The notes beneath the pieces were generated by a model that was not told the DNA's origin, made no database searches, and saw only the letters and a list, made by a program, of their open reading frames with translations. The position numbers were made by a program, and so were the translations under genes. Shown piece by piece: positions 9,775 to 21,211 of a stretch of DNA of 64,000 nt. The stretch lies in the IMG/VR virus record IMGVR_UViG_3300028388_001285, positions 17,998 through 81,997 of that record. One strand, given 5' to 3'. The stretch comes from a virus. The first letter of the stretch is position 1; each line of letters opens with the position of its first letter.

Positions 9775-10227
9775 ATGTCTTGTGAAATCAACGAATACTC
9801 TTCTCACGATTTCAATATTGTCAGCAAAGGCGACTGTGATCCTTGTCCAAGAGACACTGTTCTTGAGGTCAAGGATTCCGCCTTTGTAACTGACTTACAG
9901 GCATTCTATGCCCCTACTAGACTGTACTTTCCAGCTTCTAGTGTGCAAAGTCCTAAGGACGGAGCAATACTAATAGAACTGTACAAAGACGCGACAGTTT
10001 ACTGGAAATACCGATACGGGGACGATACTTGAATCCTCGTAGGTATAAAACGCGACGATGCGTATGAGTCTTTGGATGTCTCAGATCTAGACCACTGTTT
10101 TACAAAAGATGATGAGGGGGGTGACCCAGACGGAGATTTAGCTTGCTATATGTTGGAGATGATTACATGTGATTGTCACGTGTACTTGGAATACTCTTCA
10201 GATCTAGACTGCACCCTATTAACCTAA
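9775..10227 (+). CDS. Small fibre-associated protein sharing a domain with the next gene (150 aa)
   Basis: One TGA (10030-10032, DDTWILVG) is read as Trp; the frame then runs to TAA at 10225-10227. The segment around residues 62-87 (ILIELYKDATVYWKYRYGDD then TW) matches residues about 67-92 of the following giant fibre (VLIETWDDITRYWEYNCGTG then TW), so the two genes share a paralogous N-terminal domain, probably a virion-attachment module. The C-terminal third is acidic with paired cysteines (CDCHVYLEY). Function is unknown beyond a likely fibre or adaptor role. Confidence 0.65.
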
Positions 10228-10231
10228 CCAA

Positions 10232-13200
10232 ATGGCCGGAATTAGAAAATACTTGTATATAACGGATATATCAGCTTGCGACTGAAAGTCGTGTAGTGCT
10301 GGAGCTCTGCGTATTAAACAGTTTACGTTTATAAACGATGAGACTGGAAGTAACGCACCTGCTGTAAGTGCGCCGAATACACTGCCTACATCTCCTGCTG
10401 ATGAGGCTGTCCTAATTGAAACTTGGGATGACATTACCCGTTACTGGGAATACAATTGCGGTACTGGTACATGGTCACATGTATTAGATATTGCGCTGGG
10501 TGCTACTACAACGTTTGTGGCGCTGACAGATACCCCTAGCTCCTTTACTGGAGAAGGGGATAAGTACGTTAAGGTGAATACTGGGGCAACTGCCTTAGAA
10601 TTCTCGAACATAACTGCATCTGAAGTTGTGTCAGTACCATATGGTGTATTAACTTCCACTAATGTGCAGGATGCTCTCAATGAGATACAGACAAACGTAG
10701 ATAGTTTAAGCACTAACTTTACTTTCATAGATCTAGACGATACTCCTGCAACCTATAATGGTTCTGCGGCTGATATAGTCAGAACTAATGTAACTAATAC
10801 CGGGTTGGAATTCCACACACTAACCAAGTCAGATCTTGGTTTGGGCAATGTAGAGAATACAGCATTGTCAACTTGGGCTGGAAGTACGAACATAACTACA
10901 GTAGGAACTATAGGAGCTGGTACATGGCAAGGTACAGCAATAGCTGATGCCTATGTATCTGGGGCTGCGTACTGGGATAGCAAGCAAGATGGATTAACCT
11001 TCGGCATTGCAGATACTAACACAGTAGTTATAAATGCTACAGATGTAGCTGCTTTAGACTATGCACAGTTCACTGTACAAGGTCTGAGAGGTAGGGATAC
11101 ATCTGAAGTCAAACAAGATCTCAGCCTAGAGAATGTAGCTAACGTAGATATAACTACGGTAACTGACGTATCTAGTTATGGCTGGGTACTAGATGAAGAC
11201 GCAATGTCTTCAGACGACGACACAAAAGTTCCAACACAACAATCAGTTAAGGCGTATGTGGACGCAGCTGTAGTTGGAATATATACACACAAGGGAAGCT
11301 ACGATGCTGCAACTAACACACCTGACTTAGATACTAGCCCAAGCGGAATCTCTAAAGGCGATGCTTATACAGTATCTGTTGCAGGTACATTTTTCACAGA
11401 AGCTGTAGAAATAGGTGATGTATTAATAGCAGATCAAGACTCCCCCACACTTCTTAGTCACTGGACTAGGATAAACAAGAACATTGACGTAGCCACTACA
11501 ACCTCAGCAGGTATTGTAGAGTTAGCTACTGATGGAGAAGTCGCTGCCAACGTAGCTGTACAGGGTAATGACTCACGATTAAGTGATGCTAGAACTCCAG
11601 TAGCGCATACACATAGCACGAGCGATATCACTAGTGGTACGTTCGACAATGCTAGAATTGCGGAAAGTAATGTAACGCAACACGTAGCGGCTATAGATCA
11701 CGGCTCCCTAGCTGGAGTCAGTGACGATGACCATACTATGTACACTAGAGCTGATGGTACTAGGGACTTTAGTGCAACAGTGAGCTACGCCTCACACCCT
11801 ACCTTCACCTCTGATACCGAACTGGTAGATAAGAAATATGTAGACGACGAGGTAATAGCTTCTGGAGGCTACAATGACGAAAGCGCGCAGGATGCCATAG
11901 GCACTATACTGTTAGATAGTTCCGAAATTGACTTTACGTATGATGACGGTACTCCAAGTATAACTGCAACATTAGTGAACAGTAGTATCGACGAAACCAA
12001 GTTAGATGTAAGTGTGAATGCTAGTTTAGATTTAGCCGACACTTCACTACAATCTGGTGACAATATTTCTGTACTAACTAATGATTCAGGGTACTTAACC
12101 GGTAACGAGAGTATTACTCTGACCGGAGACCTCAGCGGGACTGGCACCACCTCAATTAATGCGAGCCTTGCTGCTGACACAGTAGGTGTTAGTGAATTGA
12201 ATACCACTGGTACCCCAGACGGAACGAAGTTCCTTAGGGACGATATGACCTGGGTTACAGTAAGTACTTCCGAGAGTAATGACTTGGCAACTGACGGTGT
12301 GACCGGAATAGCTGACGATCAACTAGTGGTAGGTACTGCGAGTGGTACAGCCGCTTATAAAACATTAACTTCAGGAATACTAACTTATGACACTACGACA
12401 AATAATTTTACGTCTATTACTGATAGCAGTTCTAATTGGGACGCTGCCTATACTCATGTTAGTAATAATGGTACTGACCATGCTTACATTGACCAAGACG
12501 TCACTAGTACTGGTACTCCTACTTTTGCTTCTGTTGACGTAGGAAACACGGGACTCACAGTAGGTACTTCTGTACCATTCTCTGATTCAAGTGGAACGTT
12601 GACGTTACAGAATGTGGATGCAATCGACGCAACCACCGAGAGTACATTAGAAGCGGCCCTAGATCATAATAGTCTGCAAGGTTTAACTACAGGAGATCCA
12701 CACACGCAGTATTCATTAGTAGATGGTTCAAGAGATTATACTGCTAAGGTAGCTTATTCCGCACACCCCACATTCACAGCTGACACTGAAATAGTGGACA
12801 AGAAGTATGTGGACGACGCTATAACAGCCGGTGGAGGATACACCGATGAAGATGCACAAGATGCAGTTGCTACTGCACTTACTGATACTAGTGAGATAGC
12901 TTGGACATATGCCGACATAGCTGGTGAGATCACAGCCGACATTGTAGCTGGCAGTATAGATGAGACTAAACTCGACACTAGTGTGAACGCTAGTTTAGAT
13001 TTAGCGGACTCAGCCCTACAGTCGGGAGATAGTGTATCTGATCTAACCAATGATGCTGGGTATTTACTATCTACGGACATAGACACATTAGCGGAATTGA
13101 ACGCTATTGTAGGTGACGCTACACTAATTGACACTACTGATAGTAGGTTGTCAGATGCTAGAACACCTACGGCACACAACCACACAGCGTCAGAGATTAC

Positions 13201-16200
13201 TGATTTTGATACTGAGGTATCGAATAATACTAGTGTGGCTGCCAACACTGCTAAAGAGACTAACGTTACCACAAACTTAGGCTACACACCCAGTCCTACC
13301 GATGGTACTGTTACATCAAGTGACGGTACTGATGCGACGCTTACATTAGCAACGGGTGTGAATGCTGGGCTTTTAGCCCCCGCAGACTTTACTGTATTAT
13401 CTAATACATCTGGTACCAACACTGGAGACCAAGTTGTACCAAGTGACCTTACTGACTTTACTGAGCAGACTGCCTGGAGTGTATTTTACTCCGACGGTGC
13501 TGGAGATGTAACGGAGTTAGCTTTGGGAGCATCTGGCACTGTGTTGCAATCAAACGGCGCAGCTGCCGCACCTACATTTGAAACAACTTCTTCTGTAGAA
13601 GCACTCTCTGATTTAACTGACATAGACGGTCTGAATTACACTGCTGGTAACCTACTGGTAGCTGATGGTACTGACAGCTATGATTCTGGTAAATTGGAAA
13701 CAACAAGCTTAGGTACAGATATATCAGACATGTTTGGCATTGTAGATGGAATGGCATTCGATAAACCATCCCTCAGCATTGCTGATGTAGCTGGCGATCT
13801 AGTATTAAGTGTCACCAACATTGCTGGAGGTGATATGGAATTCTGGATTGGTGGAGAGAAGTCGGTTTTGGATTGCGATCCTACCGCAGCTACAGTTACC
13901 CTCACTGAGGGCACTGACGCTAACACACCTGCTACTAACTACATATATGTAACTAACTCTGGAGGGACTGCGACACTTCAAGCAAGTACAACGTTACCTA
14001 CAGGGGCATTTGCATGGATAGGAAAAGTTGTAGTACCAGACTCAGTCACATGGGGAACTACTGGAGCCTATGCGTTCCAGAGATACACGGAAGCCTTTAT
14101 AAATAGTTCTAGGGGTGCTCTCTCACACGAGCGTGAGAAACTACGGGCCTTAGGTGCTGTATACATTAATGGTGTAAATCAGACACTGACTATAGATACT
14201 GTAGCTTCACCAGATAGTGTACATCTAGAAACTACTACGGGCACAATTTACCAACTACACCGACAAACTTTTCCAGCGTTTACTACTGGACCGTATTACT
14301 ATGGTAATGGTACCAATATATACGAACAGATCAGTGACCTCAATGGGGTTTTGGAATTGGTAGATGGTACAGCCATTGCCGATAACGATAGATATAACTT
14401 AGTCGTATGAGGAGCAGTTAACATAACCACTGGAGAAAGTAAGTTGTTTGTAAACACACCAACTGGTGTCTATTCTTCGGATGCCAATGCAATAGCTGAC
14501 GCAAACAATACAGCAGATTACAGTGTACCAGACGATATGCGATCCGTAGCATTCTTGGTAGCTAGACTAGTGTTGCGGTACGATGCGCAGGGAGGCGGAG
14601 AGTTTAGCGCACTAGGTGACGGAACCTATTCATTGCTGGGCGTACCTGTAGGAGTCAGATCGGGAGGATCTGGAGCTGTAGCTTCTAGTGAATTTTCTGA
14701 CTCACAGTTTAGATTATTCTCTGATACGGATAGTACTGCTCAGATAGCTTTAGATGCAGGTAATGTTACTACTGGAAATGTTCGTACCATAACAATGGCG
14801 GACACCGATGTAGACTTAGCCAATTTGCCTACAGCTGCTGAGAAGACTATACTGGGTAACACTTCAGGAAGTAATACCGGAGACCAAACTACTATAGTAG
14901 GGATCACTGGAACCAAGGCAGAATTTGATGCTGCTGTTACAGACGGCAATTTCTTGTATGTAGGCGATGCTCCAACGGCGCACACTCATACAGCATCAGA
15001 GGTAACAGACTTCGACACTGAAGTAAGTAACAATACAGATGTAGCGGCTAACACATCTGCAAGACACACACAACATACAGATACTGGAACTACCAGCCAA
15101 ACGTTCACACTACACAGCGGAGATGCTTCTCCCGTGAAAGTGAAGAACTCTAGCGGTGAGTTACAGGTAAGAAATAATGCCGATAGTGCTTACGCTGATC
15201 TGCGAGTAGCTAACCTCACTGTAGAGGGCACTACTACCACGATTAACTCAGAGACGCTTACTATCGACGACAATATAATTGTACTCAACAATAATGAAGC
15301 TGGCACTCCTTCGGAGAATGCTGGCGTAGAAGTCGAACGTGGTACTTCAACAAACGCTTCCTTAATATGGGACGAAAGCTCCGATGTATGGAAAGCTGGA
15401 GAGTCCGGCTCTGAAACTGAGATCTCATTGCTTGGACACTCACACTCAATCACTGATGTCACTGGGACTAAGGCACAATTTGATTCAGCCTTATCTGACG
15501 GTTCGTTCGCCTATTCTGGGGACGCTCCGACAGCGCACGTACATGCTGCTTCAGATGTAACATCTGGAACATTCCATAACGATAGGATATCGCAGAGCAG
15601 TGTACTGCAACATGAAGGAGGAATCAACCATGATAATTTGTTTGGATTTTCTAACGATGAACACGTTGCACACAGTACTGTCAGTATTGCCACACAGCAT
15701 TCATTGACAGGCGGCGGCACTATAGCTGCCACTAGAACATTAAATCTAGTCAATGATGCAGCCTCACCAGGCAACAGTAAGTTGTACGGTACAGATGGTA
15801 GTGGCACGAAAGGGTGGTATGATCAACCTATTGCTGGAACAGTTGATGGCAGTGGAGCTGCTGGACAAGTAGCATACTGGTCAGACACTGACACTTTAAC
15901 TAGTAATGCTATACTAAGCTTAAACCCAGGTGGTAATCAAGTAACAATAAATGACGGGGTGTTAAGCCTTGAGGAGCGAGCTGCTGCTATAACTAGCTCT
16001 GCTGGTTACGGGCAGATATGGGTAAAGAATGACAGCCCAAATAACTTGTACTTCACTGGCGATGACGGTGTGGATATAAAGTTGAATTTAGTAGTTGGTA
16101 CTGATGTTCAGGCATACAGCTCTAACCTAGATTCATGGGCAGCAGTAAACGAATCATCTTATTACAACTCTACGGAGACAGACAGTGCGATAAGTACTGC

Positions 16201-18184
16201 TGTAGGAGATTACACTCTGACTACTGACTTGGCATCCACAGCTAACGCTAAAGGGGCTAGTCTAATAGGAATAGAAGATAGTGGGACATTGTTTGCTGCC
16301 ACTAATGTAGAAGCAGCTTTAGCCGAGCTTGCTGGAGCAAGTTATGTAGACGCTACTAATGGTGCGGCCAATCGCATAGCTGTATTCACTGATGTGGATA
16401 CAGTAAATGGTGATGCTGACTTTACCTGGAATGGTACTACGCTAGTAGTTAACGGACAGAGTACGATACAGCAATATAACAATGGAGCTAATAGTGTGTT
16501 TACATATAAAGCTGGAGGACAAGATCTCAACAGCTTTAGAATGGTTACTGATTTAGATAGTTCGGCTAATCTTGAATCCGTCAAATTTACCACATATACG
16601 ACCTCTGCGGCTGCTGATGCAGGACAGTTTATTTTTGAGGTGGATGAAACACAGAAGCTTGTTATTGACAGTGGAGGAATAGAAGTTACAGGAACTATTA
16701 CTGGAGATTTAACCGGTAACGTAACTGGGAATGTCTCAGGAACAGCTGCTACTGTAACAGCGGCAGCCCAACCTAACATTACAACACTTGGGACATTGAC
16801 CTCATTGACGGTAGACACTATAAACATAGACAGTAATAACATAACTGGCTTAAGTGGAAATCTCAACATTACTCCAGCAGCGGGAGGAAGCATCACTTTA
16901 GATAATACAATAGACATTGATGCCGGTGTAGTTACCGGAGCCACGTCAATTACTTCTACCAGTTTTGTTGGAGACTTGACTGGAAATGCTGATACCGTAA
17001 CAACTAATGCGAATCTTACTGGCGAAGTTACCTCTACAGGTAACGCAGCAGTAATAGATTCTACTGCTATATCTAATAAGACTCTAGTGACTGCCGCTAC
17101 TGGCGACATGTTTTTAATTACCGATGCATCTGATTCTGGAAACTTAAAGCGAGTTAATGCCATTGATTTTCTAGGTACAGGTACTGTTACCGCTACTGAC
17201 GGAGCAGATAATCGGATTGCAGTGTTCACTAACTCTTCAAATATTGAAGGTGACGCAGGACTTACTTGGGATGGAGTAGGTAATAAGTTCATTGTTGAAG
17301 GTGATATCCTTATAAATTCTGACGGAGGAAGTCCAAGTTTATCTCTCAAAGAAGACACAACTAATAATGTCGGTCTATATACCACATTCAATTCAGGCAA
17401 TCTAGAGAGAGCTTATATCAACACTAAAAGTGATGGCGGAGCTGACTACGGTAGATTTGAAATCTATGTAAAAGACACTCTAACACTCACACTAGATGAC
17501 GATGGCGCAGATTTAGAAGGAAGTTTGTTCCTTAAAGAGCAGGCAGCCGCTGCCACTGATGTCACAGGTTACGGACAACTCTGAGCTAAGACTGATGGAT
17601 CATTATGGTTCACTGATGATGTGGGAACCTCTACAGATCTACTTGCTGCCGCATCTGGAATGGCAAGCTTTACTGTTACCGCTGACAGCGGGACAAACCA
17701 GACAATAACTAACGCACAAACATTAGACATAGCTGGAGGTACTAATATCACAACTACTGTTGCGGATACCGACACTGTGACCATCAATTTAGATAGTCAC
17801 AATCATACTATGTCAGAACTTAGTGATCGCACTGAGTACATAATGATAAATGAATTCCTCGCAAGTACTACTATCGAGGATGGAGACGGTGAGGTAGCTT
17901 CAATGATACCCGTCGACTTAAACAATTACTATATTATCTCTATGGAAGCTAAAGCTGTTTCAGCTACCGGCTCGGACGCTACTACTGTAACGGTCGAGAA
18001 GAATGGTACGGCAATAACTGGGTTAACTGTGACACTTAATACAGGCAACTCTTGGTACGCTTCCGATACGCCTACTAGCTCGACGCAAGTGGCAACTGGA
18101 GATATACTTAGACTTTCAATTTCCTCTACCACTGGGACCGCCACAGGTTTAGTTGGAGTAATTAAACTGAGGAAAACATCTTAA
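10232..18184 (+). CDS. Giant repetitive fibre protein (2650 aa)
   Basis: The gene is continuous once TGA at 10283, 14408 and 17582 is read as Trp; under the standard code it appears as four pieces. After the N-terminal domain shared with the preceding gene come many phage-fibre repeats with HxH signatures, such as SDARTPVAHTHSTSDITSG, TPTAHNHTASEITDFDTEV and DAPTAHVHAASDVTSG. Repeats of this kind form trimeric fibre shafts. A non-repetitive block around residues 1165-1490 (GGDMEFWIGGEKS; YINGVNQTLTID) interrupts them. A second run of repeats and a compact beta-rich C-terminus follow, the likely receptor-binding tip. It is a main host-recognition fibre; whether it attaches to head or tail is open. 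Confidence 0.85.
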
Positions 18185-18206
18185 AATTAAATAAAATAAT
18201 ATAATC

Positions 18207-19907
18207 ATGCCTCAATTTTTTGTAGACGCAAATAGAACTGCTTTTGACGCGAAGAAAAGAACTTTGCCAACGGAGATTTATTTGCCAGTAAATTTAGGAC
18301 GTGCGACGGCAAAAGATACTACCGATTCTGTCGGTTCGTTTTTGGGTGCAACTCCCTCTGACTCAGTTAACTTGTGGGAATGGATTGAATACAAAAGTGC
18401 AGCTGACCCTGTAACTGATGTAGCAGATCTTAGAACCCTATCTGGAACTTCTGACGGAGATTCAACACTTGGTACCTTCACCGGATCAACTGTTGCTGAT
18501 GGAGAAACGATTAAGGGAGCTATCCAAGATTTGGAAACTGCTTTCGAAGCGCTTACTGCGCCATCGTATTACGCAGATGTAGTATCTACTACTAATGTAA
18601 CTTTGTCTGGGGAACAGACTATTGACGGAGTATTAACTTCTGCCAGTAGAGTTCTCTTAACAGGGCAAACAGATACCTCTGAGAATGGAGTGTACACAAC
18701 TGCTGCTGGAGCATGGACTAGAATTCCAGAATTAAACAGTGCTGGCGAGTTTACTAAAGGTAAACTTATCTCAGTACTTAGTGGAACAACTTACTCTGAC
18801 ACTGTTTGGATGAACCAAGCGGCTGTCGAAACCCTTGAAACAAGTGGTATTACCATATCCCCACTTAGCGCTACTGCTATAGTACTTGATACTACACCAC
18901 AGCTTGGTGGAATGCTTGACGTAAACGGACAAGCTATTGGAGATGGAACTAACGAACTTATAGTATTTTCTGAAACTGGCTCAGCCGTGAATGAAATTAC
19001 TATTACTAACGCAGCTACTGCTGGTGCTCCTAGCATTACAGCTAGTGGTGATGATACCAATATTGCTCTTAACCTTGACGGTAAAGGTACTGGAGATGTT
19101 ACCATCTCTGATTCTAACCTTGCTGTTACTGGCAACATTACTGTTACTGGTACTGTAGATACCAGAGATATCGCAGATGATGGTGACGCTATAGACAACT
19201 TAGTCACCTTGAGTGGTGTAGCTAAAGATGCAACTAGTGTTGGAACAATTGACGAAGGTGCTATTATCTCTGACACTACTATAGTAGGAGCTCTTGGAGA
19301 ACTTTCCGTAGACCTCGACGCTATGCGTATTCTCAGTGGGGTTGCTGCTGAAGCTGTTGATTTAGGAGCTATCGCTGGCGGCAATGTCGTCACTGATAAC
19401 AGTACTATACTCACGGCAATCACTGAGCTCGACGTAGATCTTACGGCATTACAAACTGCTGTTGGAATTAATGCAGAAGCTACTCACTTGGGAGTATTCT
19501 CAGGTACAACTATTAGCGATAATCAGACTGCTAAGGCTGCGATTCAAGCTTTAGAGACTGCTCTCGAAGTAGAAGAAAATACTGGCTACATCAGCCTTAC
19601 TAAGGTAGGAGCTGTTGCTGATGGTAATCACGACTTGTTCGTAATCCCAGCCGCACTGAATGGTTTAGACATCAAACGTGTCGATGTAGCTGCTGCTTCT
19701 GGTGCAGGTACTTGTGATGTACAACTCACCTCTGGTGGTGATAATGTACTCACATCTGCTCTAAGTATTAGCGGAACAACTGCTGCTTCATCTACTGGTA
19801 TAGCAGATGGAGGACTCGCAACTGGTGAACTCTTGATTGCAGTTATAAGTAGTTATTCAGCTACCCTGACCGACATGGCAATAACTGTAACATACGGACC
19901 TGCGTAA
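18207..19907 (+). CDS. Second tail/head fibre protein (566 aa)
   Basis: The sequence contains the well-known fibre segment VTLSGEQTIDGV ... RVLLTGQTDTSENGVY followed by AWTR (about residues 131-172), seen in many phage tail fibres, then beta-rich Thr/Ala/Gly repeats (LSGVAKDATSVGTIDEGAII and a related unit). The N-terminus (MPQFFVDANRTAFDAKKRTLP) is distinct and may be the virion anchor. There is no in-frame TGA. A clean AT-rich leader precedes the ATG. It probably assembles as a trimer next to, or on top of, the giant fibre. Confidence 0.8.
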   Translation: MPQFFVDANRTAFDAKKRTLPTEIYLPVNLGRATAKDTTDSVGSFLGATPSDSVNLWEWIEYKSAADPVTDVADLRTLSGTSDGDSTLGTFTGSTVADGETIKGAIQDLETAFEALTAPSYYADVVSTTNVTLSGEQTIDGVLTSASRVLLTGQTDTSENGVYTTAAGAWTRIPELNSAGEFTKGKLISVLSGTTYSDTVWMNQAAVETLETSGITISPLSATAIVLDTTPQLGGMLDVNGQAIGDGTNELIVFSETGSAVNEITITNAATAGAPSITASGDDTNIALNLDGKGTGDVTISDSNLAVTGNITVTGTVDTRDIADDGDAIDNLVTLSGVAKDATSVGTIDEGAIISDTTIVGALGELSVDLDAMRILSGVAAEAVDLGAIAGGNVVTDNSTILTAITELDVDLTALQTAVGINAEATHLGVFSGTTISDNQTAKAAIQALETALEVEENTGYISLTKVGAVADGNHDLFVIPAALNGLDIKRVDVAAASGAGTCDVQLTSGGDNVLTSALSISGTTAASSTGIADGGLATGELLIAVISSYSATLTDMAITVTYGPA

Positions 19908-19917
19908 AAAACTAACA

Positions 19918-20436
19918 ATGAAATATCTACTGTCTTTACTACTGATGTTAACTATGATCATGAGCTTAAATGCTCAACGCAATGATTATAGACTATGATT
20001 TACACAACTAAGTGTACAAGCACCGATATGTATTGACGGAAGAACTGAAGCATACAAAGAGTTTGGGCACAGTCCTAACTTTGAGTGGGAGGCTGGATAC
20101 GAATGGCACTTGGATGCCGGATGAATCGCTCCAGTCACCCAACTCACGTATGCAGTTGACCGAGATATATTCAAGCATAAGTCTAGAAGTTACCTCCGAT
20201 TAAAGCAGGGGTTTGACTTCTTACCTGATGAAGATAGTGATCTCATAGTATTCTTACCTATTCGGAATATCAGGTTAACTGGATGGAAGTTCTGGAAAGG
20301 AGAATACAATTCCCCATTTCTTACCGAGATGCGCTGGAGGTACAACGACGATTGAAAATTTAGACTGGCTTGGGAATTCTATAAGGATACCTTTCTTGTA
20401 AGAGCCGGAGTCACAATAAACATATACAAATGGTAA
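19918..20436 (+). CDS. Secreted / outer-membrane-type protein with signal peptide (172 aa)
   Basis: This gene is visible only with TGA as Trp (19996, 20122 and 20353). Residues 1-20 (MKYLLSLLLMLTMIMSLNAQ) are a textbook signal peptide with the Bacteroidetes-like ending SLNAQ. The mature part alternates aromatic and polar residues (WEAGYEWHLD; FLPIRNIRLTGWKFWKGEY; MRWRYNDDWKFRLAWEFYKD), consistent with amphipathic beta strands of a small barrel or lipocalin-like fold. A phage protein exported by the host could alter the surface, for example superinfection exclusion or receptor masking; that is inference. It overlaps the next gene by seven bases inside the fibre block. Confidence 0.75.
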
Positions 20437-20909
20437 TTACAACTGCAAGTGATTGTGGCAGTCTAACTGTTACGTCACCATTGTTTGTAGATTCACAAGA
20501 GCCCACATATACACTTGAATACAAGTCTTGTGGTGACACAGAGTTTACTACGATGGATATAACGTTCGGTACTGGGATACCGCAATATACCATTACCCCA
20601 ACTATGCTTGGACAAACGGATGAGATTTGTGACGGTATCTACTGTTTCAAACTCACTGCTACTTATACTGACGAATCCATAGCTGTGGAGTATGCTCAGG
20701 AGTTTGTAGATTGTGTTGCCAAGTGTAATATAGTAGACATTATGATGGAGACTTTGAGCTCGGATGTTCGTCAATGGTACGAAGCCGTGCATGACTCCAC
20801 TGAATGTTTCTACTGTGATTGCGAAAAGACTTGTGACCTATACCAAATCTATTTAGATATAGTGGCCAATTCAGAGGCCAACCTAAGTAATCCCTGCACG
20901 AAATGCTAA
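20430..20909 (+). CDS. Cysteine-rich protein, unknown function (159 aa)
   Basis: The N-terminal half is beta-rich (SLTVTSPLFVDSQEPTYTLE), the C-terminal half helical and rich in Cys (CNIVDIMM; CFYCDCEKTCDLYQIY; NPCTKC). The spacing of the cysteines could bind zinc or form disulfides. It starts inside the end of the signal-peptide gene and its stop overlaps the next start, so it belongs to the same operon. I do not recognise a family; a fibre chaperone or adaptor is a possible role because it sits between fibre genes. Confidence 0.6.
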   Translation: MVITTASDCGSLTVTSPLFVDSQEPTYTLEYKSCGDTEFTTMDITFGTGIPQYTITPTMLGQTDEICDGIYCFKLTATYTDESIAVEYAQEFVDCVAKCNIVDIMMETLSSDVRQWYEAVHDSTECFYCDCEKTCDLYQIYLDIVANSEANLSNPCTKC

Positions 20910-21211
20910 CCTATAAATGCGTTGCAACGCACCTGCGACATAAAGGCGTTCTAGAAAAGAAGTACGGCTTGCACTGCAAGACTGGGGACTGCTATGCGTC
21001 TATCGCAACAGAGTATAGAAATATATACTTTATTAGAAATAACTCTAGCTGTTTAGATACGGATTCATGCATTCCTACCAAACCTTTAAGTTGTACAGGA
21101 ACTCCCATCTGTCCAAGTATACTCAGTAATTGTGAACTCACATTAACTGATATTACACCGATAGATACAAACTGCACCGTATTTGGGATAGTACAAAACC
21201 CTACAGTATAA
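20903..21211 (+). CDS. Small cysteine-rich protein, unknown function (102 aa)
   Basis: This short frame overlaps the previous gene by seven bases and the next by one (TAATG), the packing expected of real coupled genes. Cysteines recur (GLHCKTGDCYAS; SCLDTDSCIPTKPLSC; CTGTPICPS), mirroring the style of its upstream neighbour. No domain is recognised. Confidence 0.55.
   Translation: MLTYKCVATHLRHKGVLEKKYGLHCKTGDCYASIATEYRNIYFIRNNSSCLDTDSCIPTKPLSCTGTPICPSILSNCELTLTDITPIDTNCTVFGIVQNPTV

Noticed and set aside
16342-17400. Long minus-strand frame inside the giant fibre gene
   Set aside because: It is the shadow of a repetitive Thr/Ala/Asp-rich gene: low complexity, no start leader, no operon partners.
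10232-18184. Repeats resembling a CRISPR array
   Set aside because: The repeats are diverged coding units of unequal spacing within a fibre gene, not identical direct repeats with spacers.
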